Shown here: positions 9,712 to 19,003 of the stretch, piece by piece | Numbering within the stretch: the first letter of the stretch is position 1 | Layout of the letters: every line of letters begins with the position of its first letter | NCBI RefSeq assembly: GCF_019430905.1 | Contig: NZ_JAHYCA010000008.1 | Span: 62,001 to 126,000 of the forward strand | Direction: 5' to 3' | DNA from: Billgrantia antri | GTDB lineage: Bacteria > Pseudomonadota > Gammaproteobacteria > Pseudomonadales > Halomonadaceae | Length of the DNA stretch: 64,000 nucleotides | Notes under the pieces: model-generated | Seen by the model: the letters and a program-made list of their open reading frames with translations, nothing else | Told to the model about the DNA's origin: nothing | Databases searched by the model: none | Made by a program: the position numbers and the translations under genes

Positions 9712-11049
9712 ATGCCCGACGCCCTGCTTCAGCACCCCTTCATGAGCCAAACGGCATTGGCCGAGTGTCATGCCGATTCCATGGTGCAGGCCATGCTGGC
9801 TTTCGAGCTGGCGCTGGCCGAAGTGCAGGAGGCGCGTGGCGCCGTGCCCCAGGGAGCGAGTGCGGAGATGCGCCGTTGCCTGGAAAGTCACACTTTCGAC
9901 TCGGCGGCCATTGCTGCGGGTATTGCCAGCGGCGGCAATGCGGCCATCCCCTTCGTCAAACAGGCGCGCGCGGCGTTGCCCGACGCGCTCAAGCGCTACT
10001 GGCACATGGGCGCCACCAGCCAGGACGTGATCGATTCGGCGCTGATGCTGCTGCTCAAGCCGCGGCTCGCCGCGCTGGATGCGCTGCTGCTGCGCTGCCG
10101 CACGGCAGCGATCACGCTCATGCAGGCCCATGAGCAGACGGTGATGGTGGGGCGCACGCTGATGCAGCAGGCACTGCCGATGACGTTCGGCGTCAAGGTG
10201 GCGCACTGGGCCATTGGCCTGGAGCAGGCGCGTCGCCGCTTGGCTACCGTTGAGCTGCCGGTGCAGTTCGGTGGCGCCGTGGGCGTGCATTCTGGTTTAG
10301 ACGAGCTGGGTCTCGACTTTATGGACGCCTTGGCTGCGCGCCTCGGCCTGAGTGCCCCGGTGCTCCCTTGGCACACCGACCGCCAGCCGATCCATGCGTT
10401 GGGTACGGCATTGGACGCTGCGGCGGGGGCGGCCGAGAAGCTGGCCCTCGATATCGCACTGCTGACCCAGACCGAGGTGGGCGAGGTGGCGGAGCCTTCC
10501 GCTCCGGGCATGGGCGAGTCCTCCTCCATGCCGCACAAGCGTAACCCGGTGCGCTGCGCCATGATCCGTGGCGCGGCGCGGCAGGTGCATGGTCATGCCA
10601 CGGTGCTGCTCAATGCCACCGCCCAGCCGCTGGAGCGGGGCCTTGGCGAATGGCACGCCGAATGGTCGCCGTTGGTCGACAGTGCGCTGCTGCTGGAGGG
10701 GGCACTGGAACAGGCTGCCGTGCTGCTCGAAGGGCTCGAGGTGAATCCCGAGGCGATGCGCCGCAACCTGGCCGCCACTGGCGGCGGCATCATGGCCGAG
10801 CCGGTGTCACGCCTGCTGGCGCCGGTGCTGGGCCAGGATGCCGCCAAGCGAATCAGCGCCGAGGCCGCCGAAACGGCGCGCCTGCAGGGCATTCCCTACA
10901 CCGAGGCGCTCGAGGCGCATGACGAAGTGAAAGCCGAAGTAAACGGCAAGCTCGATGTCGAGGCGCTGCGCCAGGCGACGGACCCCGCCCTATACCTTGG
11001 TAGCAGCCTGGCACAGGTGCGGCGAGCCATGGCCTGGCTGGATGAATAA
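9712..11049 (+). CDS. pcaB: 3-carboxy-cis,cis-muconate cycloisomerase
   Basis: PcaB converts 3-carboxy-cis,cis-muconate, the product of PcaHG, to 4-carboxymuconolactone in the cytoplasm. The 445-residue protein belongs to the fumarase/aspartase superfamily: GATSQDVIDSA (near residue 102) and the signature GMGESSSMPHKRNPV (near residue 265). A GGAG site lies 9 bases before the ATG. Its 3' end (ALYLGSSL and QVRRA) is duplicated as a remnant at 12117-12176 beyond the next gene. A strong hairpin terminator at 11081 follows, so pcaB is probably transcribed alone under PcaR. Confidence 0.95.
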   Translation: MPDALLQHPFMSQTALAECHADSMVQAMLAFELALAEVQEARGAVPQGASAEMRRCLESHTFDSAAIAAGIASGGNAAIPFVKQARAALPDALKRYWHMGATSQDVIDSALMLLLKPRLAALDALLLRCRTAAITLMQAHEQTVMVGRTLMQQALPMTFGVKVAHWAIGLEQARRRLATVELPVQFGGAVGVHSGLDELGLDFMDALAARLGLSAPVLPWHTDRQPIHALGTALDAAAGAAEKLALDIALLTQTEVGEVAEPSAPGMGESSSMPHKRNPVRCAMIRGAARQVHGHATVLLNATAQPLERGLGEWHAEWSPLVDSALLLEGALEQAAVLLEGLEVNPEAMRRNLAATGGGIMAEPVSRLLAPVLGQDAAKRISAEAAETARLQGIPYTEALEAHDEVKAEVNGKLDVEALRQATDPALYLGSSLAQVRRAMAWLDE

Positions 11050-11080
11050 CGCTTTGAAGTGATTTTCTTTTCGTATTCCT

Positions 11081-11113
11081 GCAAAGGGGAGGCCTGGCCT
11101 CCCCTTTGCTTTT
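11081..11113 (+). terminator. Rho-independent terminator after pcaB
   Basis: Stem GCAAAGGGGAGGCC (11081-11094) pairs with GGCCTCCCCTTTGC (11096-11109), followed by TTTT. It closes pcaB. A related hairpin follows the BKACE gene at 12225. Confidence 0.8.
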
Positions 11114-11160
11114 ATGCGCGCTTGCTGATTTGACGGCGGAGGTTCATGGGGGCTAGATTG

Positions 11161-11192
11161 TTCGTATCGCAAATCTATGTTCGTTATGCGAA
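11161..11192. promoter_or_regulatory. Tandem PcaR-type operators upstream of the BKACE gene
   Basis: Two boxes 19 bases apart: TTCG-TATCG-CAAA at 11161-11173 (one mismatch) and TTCG-TTATG-CGAA at 11180-11192 (perfect arms). They lie 72-103 bases before the ATG at 11264. The same two-box arrangement and spacing occur before pcaI. Confidence 0.7.
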
Positions 11193-11263
11193 ATAAAACG
11201 AAGTGCTTTCCGGGCCTCTTCGAATCAGTGCCTGGCTGCGCTCCGGTACCTCAAGAGGCCGTC

Positions 11264-12094
11264 ATGTCCAATCCCTGCATTATCTGTGTTGCCATCACCG
11301 GCAGCTTGCCGCGCAAGGAGAACTACCCTGCAGTGCCGATTACCCTCGAGGAGCAGATCGAGAGTACCCAGGCGGCGTTTGAAGCCGGGGCCACCATCGC
11401 TCACTGTCATGTGCGCAACGACGACCAGAGCCCGACATCGGACCCCGAAAAGTTCGCCCGGTTGATGGAAGGGCTCAGAAAGCACTGTCCGGGGATGATC
11501 GTTCAGCTTTCTACCGGCGGGCGCTCCGGTGCCGGCCAGGAGCGGGGCGGCATGCTGCCGCTCAGGCCGGATATGGCCAGTCTCTCGGTGGGCTCCAACA
11601 ACTTTCCCAACCGCGTCTACGAGAACCCGCCGCAGTTGGTAGAGTGGCTTGCCGACGAAATGCTGAAGTACGCCATCAAGCCGGAAATCGAAGCCTTCGA
11701 TCTTTCCCACCTCCACCAGGCGGTAAATCTTTCGAAACAGGGCAAGCTCAAGGCGCCGCTCTACGTTCAGTTCGTGATGGGGGTCAAGAACGCCATGCCG
11801 GCGGACAAGCCTACCTTCGACTTCTACATCGAGACCCTGAAGCGCCTGGCCCCGGATGCCCAGTGGTGCGGTGCCGGCATAGGCCCCAACCAGCTTTTAT
11901 TGAATGAATGGTCTATCGCCGCGGGTGGCCACACCCGCACCGGCCTTGAGGACAACGTGCGACTCGACCGCGACACCTTGGCACCTTCCAATGCTGCCCT
12001 GGTCGAGCGTGCCGTGGCACTGTGCGAGAAGTACGAGCGACCGGTGGCCACCTGGCAGCAGGCGCGCGAGATCCTCGGCCTGGCTTCTATCTGA
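11264..12094 (+). CDS. BKACE (DUF849) beta-keto acid cleavage enzyme
   Basis: BKACE enzymes condense a beta-keto acid with acetyl-CoA and cleave it to acetoacetate plus a new acyl-CoA, using a catalytic zinc. The 276-residue protein has family features: AHCHVRNDD with metal-binding His residues, QLSTGG, SLSVGSNNF, and EIEAFDLSHL with an acidic residue. Beta-ketoadipate would give acetoacetate and succinyl-CoA, a bypass of pcaIJ/pcaF; this substrate is inferred from position, since the gene sits between pcaB and pcaI and carries two PcaR boxes. The start at ATG 11264 follows AAGAGG; an in-frame ATG at 11177 overlaps the operator and is unlikely. Flanking sequence is duplicated (see 12117-12333). 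Confidence 0.88.
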   Translation: MSNPCIICVAITGSLPRKENYPAVPITLEEQIESTQAAFEAGATIAHCHVRNDDQSPTSDPEKFARLMEGLRKHCPGMIVQLSTGGRSGAGQERGGMLPLRPDMASLSVGSNNFPNRVYENPPQLVEWLADEMLKYAIKPEIEAFDLSHLHQAVNLSKQGKLKAPLYVQFVMGVKNAMPADKPTFDFYIETLKRLAPDAQWCGAGIGPNQLLLNEWSIAAGGHTRTGLEDNVRLDRDTLAPSNAALVERAVALCEKYERPVATWQQAREILGLASI

Positions 12095-12116
12095 GACTGC
12101 CGGAGGCAACAGATGC

Positions 12117-12176
12117 GCGGGCCCCGCCTTATACCTTGGTAGCAGCCTGGAGCAGGTGCGTCGTGCTGCCGCCTGA
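12117..12176 (+). pseudogene. Remnant of the pcaB 3' end
   Basis: This short stretch encodes PALYLGSSLEQVRRAAA and a stop, nearly identical to the end of pcaB (DPALYLGSSLAQVRRAMA). Bases around 12122-12160 align with 10983-11021 almost base for base. It is followed, as pcaB is, by a GGGGAGGCC hairpin and a two-box PcaR operator. It marks one edge of the segment carrying the BKACE gene and encodes nothing functional. Confidence 0.8.
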
Positions 12177-12224
12177 CTACAGAGTGATTAATTAGCTGAA
12201 AAGCATCGATTTCCATGTTCCGAA

Positions 12225-12256
12225 CGAGGGGAGGCCTAGCCTCCCCTCGCCTGTTT
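12225..12256 (+). terminator. Terminator-like hairpin after the BKACE gene
   Basis: Stem CGAGGGGAGGC (12225-12235) pairs with GCCTCCCCTCG (12239-12249) around CTA, followed by a short T-rich tail. It is a diverged copy of the hairpin at 11081. Confidence 0.65.
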
Positions 12257-12301
12257 CGTCAGCGGCGCATTTGACGATCGAACGAACTTGGCGTTAACTT
12301 G

Positions 12302-12333
12302 TTCGCATCACAAAACAAAGTTCGCTATTCGAA
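12302..12333. promoter_or_regulatory. Tandem PcaR-type operators upstream of pcaI
   Basis: TTCG-CATCA-CAAA at 12302-12314 and TTCG-CTATT-CGAA at 12321-12333, again 19 bases apart. The second box ends 29 bases before the pcaI ATG, close to where a core promoter would lie. Confidence 0.7.
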
Positions 12334-12362
12334 CTCTAACGAGAGCGCCCAGGAGAGATACC

Positions 12363-13193
12363 ATGGCCGAATTCCTGAGCCTCCGTGACGCGGTGGCACG
12401 CTATGTCGAAGACGGCGCCACCGTGGCCATGGAGGGCTTTACCCACCTGATTCCCTTTGCCGCCGGTCACGAGGTAATCCGCCAGAAGAAGCGTGACCTG
12501 ACCCTGATCCGCATGACGCCGGACCTGGTCTACGACCAGATGATCGGTGCCGGCTGCGCCCGCAAGGTGATCTTCTCCTGGGGCGGCAACCCCGGCGTGG
12601 GCTCGCTGCACCGCCTGCGCGATGCGGTGGAGAAGGGCTGGCCGCACAAGGTCGAAATCCTCGAGCACAGCCACGCCGCCATGGCCTGCGCCTTCGAGGC
12701 CGGCGCCGCCGGCCTGCCGCTGGCCGTACTGCGCGGCTACGTGGGTAGCGAGCTGCCCAGCGTCAACGACCAGATCAAGTTCATCGAGTGCCCCTTCACC
12801 GGTGAGCGCCTGGCCGCGGTGCCGGCGGTGCGTCCCGACGTTTCCATCGTCCACGCGCAGAAAGCCGACCGCGCCGGCAACGTGCTGGTCGAAGGTATCG
12901 TCGGCGTGCAGAAGGAGGCGGTGCTGGCGGCCAAGCAGAGCATCGTCACCGTCGAGGAGATCGTCGACGATCTGCGTGCCGAGGTCGACTATCACCCCAA
13001 CGCCTGCATCATCCCGGGCTGGGCCATCAGTGCCATCGCCGTGGCCGAGAAGGGCTCGCTGCCCTCCTATGCCCACAGCTACTACCCGCGCAACAACGCT
13101 TTCTACAAGGAGTGGGATGGTATCGCCCGCGACCGCGACACCTTCACCCGGTGGATCGAAGAGAACGTCATGAAAGCAGGGGGGAACGCCTGA
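12363..13193 (+). CDS. pcaI: 3-oxoadipate CoA-transferase, alpha subunit
   Basis: With PcaJ it transfers CoA from succinyl-CoA to beta-ketoadipate. The 276-residue subunit starts MAEFLSLRDAVARYVEDGATVAMEGFTH, typical of family I CoA-transferase A chains. The length is closer to the longer CatI/GctA-like group than to the 230-residue PcaI of some pseudomonads. GGAGAG precedes the ATG at 12363; the in-frame ATG at 12288 lies upstream of the operators. Stop and pcaJ start share one base (TGATG). Context leaves little doubt about the substrate. Confidence 0.9.
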   Translation: MAEFLSLRDAVARYVEDGATVAMEGFTHLIPFAAGHEVIRQKKRDLTLIRMTPDLVYDQMIGAGCARKVIFSWGGNPGVGSLHRLRDAVEKGWPHKVEILEHSHAAMACAFEAGAAGLPLAVLRGYVGSELPSVNDQIKFIECPFTGERLAAVPAVRPDVSIVHAQKADRAGNVLVEGIVGVQKEAVLAAKQSIVTVEEIVDDLRAEVDYHPNACIIPGWAISAIAVAEKGSLPSYAHSYYPRNNAFYKEWDGIARDRDTFTRWIEENVMKAGGNA

Positions 13194-13981
13194 TGAGTAC
13201 CGTCGATAAGGACCTGGACTACACCTCGTCAGAGATGATGACCGTCACCGCGGCCCGTGCCCTGCAGAATGGCATGACCTGCTTCGTCGGCATCGGCCTG
13301 CCCAGTGAGGCGGCCAACCTGGCTCGCCTGACACATGCACCGGACGTGGTGCTGATCTACGAATCCGGCACCCTGCAGACCAAGCCCGACGTGCTGCCGC
13401 TCTCCATCGGCGACGGCGAGCTGGCCGAAACGGCGCTCACCACCGTCTCGGTGCCGGAGATGTTCCGCTACTGGCTGCAGGGCGGCAAGATCGACGTGGG
13501 CTTCCTCGGCACCGCCCAGATCGACCGCTACTGCAACCTCAATACCACCCTGATCGGCGACTACCGCGAGCCCAAGGTGCGCCTGCCTGGCGGCGGCGGT
13601 GCGCCGGAGATTGCGACGAATGCCGGCGAGGTGTTTATCACCCTCAAGCACTCCAAGCGCGCCTTCGTCGACCGGGTCGATTTCGTCACCACCCTGGGCT
13701 TCGGCCGCGACGGCAAGGGCCGCGACGGCGTGCCCAACATCGGCAAGGGGCCGACCCGGGTCATCACCGACCTGTGCGTGATGAAGCCCGACCCCGAGAC
13801 CAAGGAGCTGGTGGTGGTGTCGCTGCACCCCGGCGTGAGCCGCGAGGACGTGATCGAGGCCACCGGCTGGGAGATCCGTTTCGCCGAGACGCTGGAGAGC
13901 ACCCCGGAGCCCTCGGCCCGCGAGCTCGAGGTCCTGCGCGAACTCAAGGACCGTACCGCCCGTGCCCATGCCGGTGCGTAA
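13193..13981 (+). CDS. pcaJ: 3-oxoadipate CoA-transferase, beta subunit
   Basis: This is the partner of PcaI, carrying the catalytic glutamate, which I place in LIYESGTLQTKP (near residue 60) by analogy with family I B chains. The 262-residue protein continues with LPGGGGAPEIA and VTTLGFGRDG. The ATG at 13193 overlaps the pcaI stop by one base and follows GGGGGAAC. A 152-base gap precedes pcaF, in which I see no PcaR box or strong terminator, so pcaIJF are likely one transcript. Confidence 0.9.
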   Translation: MSTVDKDLDYTSSEMMTVTAARALQNGMTCFVGIGLPSEAANLARLTHAPDVVLIYESGTLQTKPDVLPLSIGDGELAETALTTVSVPEMFRYWLQGGKIDVGFLGTAQIDRYCNLNTTLIGDYREPKVRLPGGGGAPEIATNAGEVFITLKHSKRAFVDRVDFVTTLGFGRDGKGRDGVPNIGKGPTRVITDLCVMKPDPETKELVVVSLHPGVSREDVIEATGWEIRFAETLESTPEPSARELEVLRELKDRTARAHAGA

Positions 13982-14133
13982 TTCGCGCCAGAACGGCCTG
14001 CGCTTGGCCATACGGCGTTGAGAGACAGCTCAAAATGCTCATTTACCCATTCGTAAACTCCGCTTTTTCGCTGTCTCTCGCCTTGTCTGGCCATCGCTCG
14101 ACGCGTTCTGGCATCGAATTAAGGAGATAATGT

Positions 14134-15336
<1,203 letters not shown>

Positions 15337-15409
15337 TAGAAATAGAGTGGAACCAGGCCGGTGGTGACGAGCTGCCGGCCTTTCCCGTTGCACTGCTGGG
15401 AGAAGAATC

Positions 15410-16609
15410 ATGGCATTTCTGACCGTCGACGGCCGCAGCGTCGCCTATCGCCTGCTAGGCCCCGAGGCGCTGCCGCTGGTGGTGCTGGCGCATCCGCTGG
15501 GCATGAGCCAGGCGGTGTGGGACGACCTGCTGCCGGCGCTGTTGCCGCGCTACCGCGTGTTGACCTGGGACCTGCCCGGCCACGGTGCCAGCCAGGCCTG
15601 GCCGGCTGAGGGCGGCGGGATCACCCCCGCGGCCCTGGCCGCTGAGGCGCTGGCGCTGGTCGAGAATGCCGGTGCCTCGCGCTTCCACTTCGTCGGCACT
15701 TCCATCGGCGGCGTGGTCGGCCAGCAGCTGATCCGAGAGCATGCCGAACGTCTCTATTCCGTCACCCTGACCAACACCGGGGCGGTGATCGGCAACCAGG
15801 AGCTGTGGACCACCCGTGCCGGCCGCATTCGCCAGGAAGGCCTGGCGGCAATGGCCGAGGAGATCGTGCCGCGCTGGTTTGCACCGGCCTGCTTCGAGGC
15901 CGAGCCGGCGCTCAAGGCCGGCTGGTGTACCCAGATGGGCCGCGGCGACGACGAGTCCTATGCCCGCCTGTGCGAGATGCTCGGCCGGACCGACTTCCGC
16001 GGCAAGCTCAAAGAGCCGCTCGCCGAGCACCCGGGCATCGGCGTGCACCTGCTTGGCGGCAGCGACGACATGGCCACGCCGCCGGAGACCCTGCAGGCCC
16101 TGGCCGCCGAGTGTGGCGGCGTACCGCTGGAGATCCTCGAAGGCATTGCCCACGTGCCCTCGGTGGAAGCGCCCGCCGCCATGGCCAAACGCCTGCTGCT
16201 GTGGATGACCAGCGAGCGTGATGACGTCGGCGAGCATGGCGTGAGCTATGCTGCCGGCCTCGAGACCCGCAAACAGGTGCTCGGCGAGGAACACGTGGCG
16301 CGTTCCACCCAGAACGCCAACAGCCTCGATGCTCCCTTCCAGCAGATGATCACCCGGCTGGCCTGGGGCGAGCTGTGGAGCAACGACGACCTCACCCGCC
16401 GCGAGCGCAGCCTGATCACCACCGGCATCCTCGCCGCCCTAGGCCGCGAAGAGCTGGTACTGCACCTCAAGACCGCCAAGCGCATCGGCCTCAGCGAAGC
16501 GGAGCTGCGCCAGGTGCTGATGCACGTGGCCATCTACGCCGGGGTACCGGCGGCGAACCATGCGTTTGCTTTGGCCAAGAAAGAAGGTTGGGGTGGAGAG
16601 CTGAGTTAA
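15410..16609 (+). CDS. pcaDC: Fused beta-ketoadipate enol-lactone hydrolase / 4-carboxymuconolactone decarboxylase
   Basis: One 399-residue protein joins two consecutive pathway enzymes. Residues 1-260 are an alpha/beta hydrolase (PcaD): HPLGMSQAVWDDL, the nucleophile elbow GTSIGG with Ser near residue 101, an Asp in LLGGSDDMATP, and a terminal His in IAHVPSVEAP. Residues 270-399 are PcaC: YAAGLETRKQVLGEEHV, DLTRRERSLITTGIL, HLKTAKRIGLSEAEL and VAIYAGVPAANHAF. Natural PcaD-PcaC fusions are known in other bacteria. Order in the protein is hydrolase first although decarboxylation happens first. No frame interruption was seen. Confidence 0.93.
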   Translation: MAFLTVDGRSVAYRLLGPEALPLVVLAHPLGMSQAVWDDLLPALLPRYRVLTWDLPGHGASQAWPAEGGGITPAALAAEALALVENAGASRFHFVGTSIGGVVGQQLIREHAERLYSVTLTNTGAVIGNQELWTTRAGRIRQEGLAAMAEEIVPRWFAPACFEAEPALKAGWCTQMGRGDDESYARLCEMLGRTDFRGKLKEPLAEHPGIGVHLLGGSDDMATPPETLQALAAECGGVPLEILEGIAHVPSVEAPAAMAKRLLLWMTSERDDVGEHGVSYAAGLETRKQVLGEEHVARSTQNANSLDAPFQQMITRLAWGELWSNDDLTRRERSLITTGILAALGREELVLHLKTAKRIGLSEAELRQVLMHVAIYAGVPAANHAFALAKKEGWGGELS

Positions 16610-16733
16610 CTCTCCCGAGAAGCCCTAGACTTTCGTTAGAGTGCTAACAAGACGTGCCGCATGGCATGATCCGAACCGGCCTTTGGCCGTTTTCGGCTTT
16701 ATGGGCGGGCATTCGCGACCAGGAGAGCAGGGC

Positions 16734-17927
16734 ATGACTCAGGACGCCACCACACCGCCGCCGAGCGAGCTGCGCCAGGCCCTGCTGGCCTACGGCCTGC
16801 TGTGGTGCCTGGGGCTCTATCTGCGCCTCACGGTGCTGGTGGTGCCGCCGCTGATTCCCCAGCTCAAGGCGGTGCTGGGCTTTACCAGCAGCGAGGTGGC
16901 GATCGCCACCAGCCTGCCGCTGGTCACACTGGCCTTCGGCGCCCTGCTGGCCGGCTGGCTGCTGGCGCGGGTCGGTACGCTACCCAGCATGCTGCTGGGG
17001 CTCGCCGTCATGGCGCTGGGCAGTGCGCTGCGCAGCCTGCCCGAGGGCTTTACCGCCTTCATGCTGGCCACCGTGCTGATGGGGGTGGGCATCGCCTTCA
17101 TGCAGACGGCGATGCCGGTACTCGCCAAGCTGTGGGCGCCCGGTCGCATCGGCCGCGCCTCGGCGGTTTACACCAACGGCCTGCTGGTGGGCGAGCTGCT
17201 GGCGGCGGGTGCTACCGGCCCGCTGGCCGCGGCCTGGCTTGGCGCCCATTGGCAGTGGGCCTTCGCCCTGTGGGTGACGCCCGTACCGCTGCTGATGCTG
17301 GCGCTGGTCGTCGGCTGTCGGCAGCTTCCGGCCATGGCCAATGGCTCCCGCAGTGCGAGCCTGACCCTGCCCAACGTGCGCGACGGGCGTACGTGGCGCC
17401 TGGTGGCCCTTCTTGGCGCGGCGGCAGCGCTCTATTTCACCGGCAACGTCTTCCTGCCGCCGCTGCTCGAGGCGAGTGCGCGCCTCGACCTGCTGGCGCC
17501 CAGCCTCACCGCCCTCAACGGCGCCCAGATGCTCTCCTCGGCGCTGCTGATCTTCTACGCCGACCGGCTGATGGGGCGGCCCCGGCCGCTGATCGGCATC
17601 ACCGCCCTGGCGCTGCTGGCCCTGCCGCTGATGCTGTGGCTGCCGGGCGGCCACGTGGTGTGGGCGGCGGGCGTGTTCGGCTTCTTCACCAGCGCGCTGT
17701 TCATCTTCGTGCTGGCGCTGCCGGCCTGGCTGGTTCGCCTCGAGGCGCTGCCGCGGCTGATGGCCGGCATGCTGTTCTTCGGGTACCTTCTGGTATTCGG
17801 CATCACCGTGGTTGGCGGCTGGCTCAACGATCTCTCGGGAACCGTGGCGTTGGCCTTCCTGCCGACCCTGTTGATCAGCCTGGTCGCCATGGCCGTTACC
17901 CCGCGGCTGCTCGCTTCACGCCAGTAG
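16734..17927 (+). CDS. MFS transporter, CynX/NimT-like
   Basis: This 397-residue inner-membrane protein has about 12 hydrophobic segments and the gene sits between pcaDC and pcaQ. The N-terminal half has YLRLTVLVVPPLIPQLK and TSLPLVTLAFGALLAGWLLARVG, in the style of the CynX/NimT group. It lacks the DGxD motif expected near the N terminus of aromatic acid:H+ symporters such as PcaK, so protocatechuate uptake is only a guess. The ATG at 16734 follows GGAGAGCAGG; an in-frame ATG at 16641 has no such site. It is followed after 9 bases by pcaQ, suggesting one transcript. Confidence 0.8.
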   Translation: MTQDATTPPPSELRQALLAYGLLWCLGLYLRLTVLVVPPLIPQLKAVLGFTSSEVAIATSLPLVTLAFGALLAGWLLARVGTLPSMLLGLAVMALGSALRSLPEGFTAFMLATVLMGVGIAFMQTAMPVLAKLWAPGRIGRASAVYTNGLLVGELLAAGATGPLAAAWLGAHWQWAFALWVTPVPLLMLALVVGCRQLPAMANGSRSASLTLPNVRDGRTWRLVALLGAAAALYFTGNVFLPPLLEASARLDLLAPSLTALNGAQMLSSALLIFYADRLMGRPRPLIGITALALLALPLMLWLPGGHVVWAAGVFGFFTSALFIFVLALPAWLVRLEALPRLMAGMLFFGYLLVFGITVVGGWLNDLSGTVALAFLPTLLISLVAMAVTPRLLASRQ

Positions 17928-17936
17928 GAAAACCCC

Positions 17937-18872
17937 ATGCTCAACGCCCGTATCAAGCTGCGCCATCTGCAGGCCTTCCTCGAGGTGGCCCGCCAGCGCA
18001 GCTTCGCCCGGGCCGCCGAGCGGTTGGCGATCACCCAGCCGGGCATCTCCAAGACCATTCGCGAGCTGGAGGAGAGCCTTGGTGCTTCGCTGTTCGAACG
18101 CACGCCCCAGGGCGTGGCGCTGTCTCAGGCGGGCCTGACCCTGCTGCGCCATGCCGGGCCGGCCATGCGCGCGCTGGAAGAGGGCGTGGCGGCGGTGGGC
18201 GACGTGCACCTGGGCGCCCACGACCTGCGCGTGGGCGCGCTCTCCACGGTGGAGAGCCAACTGCTGCCCGAGGCCATCCGCCGCTGGCACGCCGCGCCCA
18301 GCGGGCAGAACGCGGTGGGCGTCAACGTGGTAACCGGCGCCAGCGCCTTCCTGCTTTCGCGGCTGCGCCGCGGCGAGCTGGATCTGGTGGTGGGACGCAT
18401 GACCGAAGCCCGCGAGATCCGCGACCTGGCCTTCGAGCACCTCTACTATGAGCCGCTGCTGCTGTGCGTGCGCCGCGGCCACCCGCTGGCCGGCATCGCG
18501 CCGCTGGAAGCCGCCCGGCTGGGCGACTTCCCTTGGGTGCTGCCGCCTCTGCAGACCACCCTGCGCCAGCAGGTCGACAGCTTCTGCGTGCGCCACTCGC
18601 TGACGCTGATGAGCCAGCGGCTGGAGACGCTCTCGCTGCCCATCAGCCGCCACTACACCCTGGAGAGCGACGCCATCTGGGTCGTGCCCGAAGAGGCCGT
18701 GGCCGAAGACCTGGCGGCGGGGCGGCTGTGTCGCCTCGGCATCGAGCTGGAACCCCGCGGCGGCTCCGTCGGGCTGTGCTACAACGCCAGCATGCAGCCC
18801 ACCCTGGCGTTGGAAGCCTTCTGCGAAGTACTGCGCGAAGTGAGTGCCGAGCGCTGCGCCGGGAGCAGCTGA
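17937..18872 (+). CDS. pcaQ: LysR-family activator of pcaHG, PcaQ
   Basis: This 311-residue LysR protein has an N-terminal helix-turn-helix (residues 8-66: LRHLQAFLEVARQRSFARA, ITQPGISKTIRELEE) and a substrate domain with FLLSRLRRGELDLVVGRM. PcaQ proteins activate protocatechuate genes with 3-carboxymuconate or carboxymuconolactone as signal. Identification rests on its position before pcaHG and on a perfect ATAACC-N4-GGTTAT palindrome downstream of the gene at 18899, matching the PcaQ site reported in Sinorhizobium (ATAACC-N4-GGTTAA). It is unusual in that it is transcribed in the same direction as its target. Confidence 0.87.
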   Translation: MLNARIKLRHLQAFLEVARQRSFARAAERLAITQPGISKTIRELEESLGASLFERTPQGVALSQAGLTLLRHAGPAMRALEEGVAAVGDVHLGAHDLRVGALSTVESQLLPEAIRRWHAAPSGQNAVGVNVVTGASAFLLSRLRRGELDLVVGRMTEAREIRDLAFEHLYYEPLLLCVRRGHPLAGIAPLEAARLGDFPWVLPPLQTTLRQQVDSFCVRHSLTLMSQRLETLSLPISRHYTLESDAIWVVPEEAVAEDLAAGRLCRLGIELEPRGGSVGLCYNASMQPTLALEAFCEVLREVSAERCAGSS

Positions 18873-18898
18873 AAGCAGCCGTGATAGCGCAATGCAGC

Positions 18899-18914
18899 AT
18901 AACCCTGCGGTTAT
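18899..18914. promoter_or_regulatory. PcaQ operator upstream of pcaHG
   Basis: Perfect 16-base palindrome ATAACC-CTGC-GGTTAT, 89 bases before the pcaH ATG and 27 bases after the pcaQ stop. It matches the described PcaQ consensus apart from the last base. Confidence 0.8.
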
Positions 18915-19003
18915 GAGGGGTGCCCGAGTCGTCAATTGGCGGGCCTTTGGCGAGAGGTCACACTGGGCGGGACAAGACCACTCTCCCCAAGAGACGACAC
19001 GCC

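Noticed and set aside
16734-17927. MFS protein as PcaK
   Set aside because: It lacks the N-terminal DGxD and other features of the aromatic acid:H+ symporter family and looks like the CynX/NimT group.
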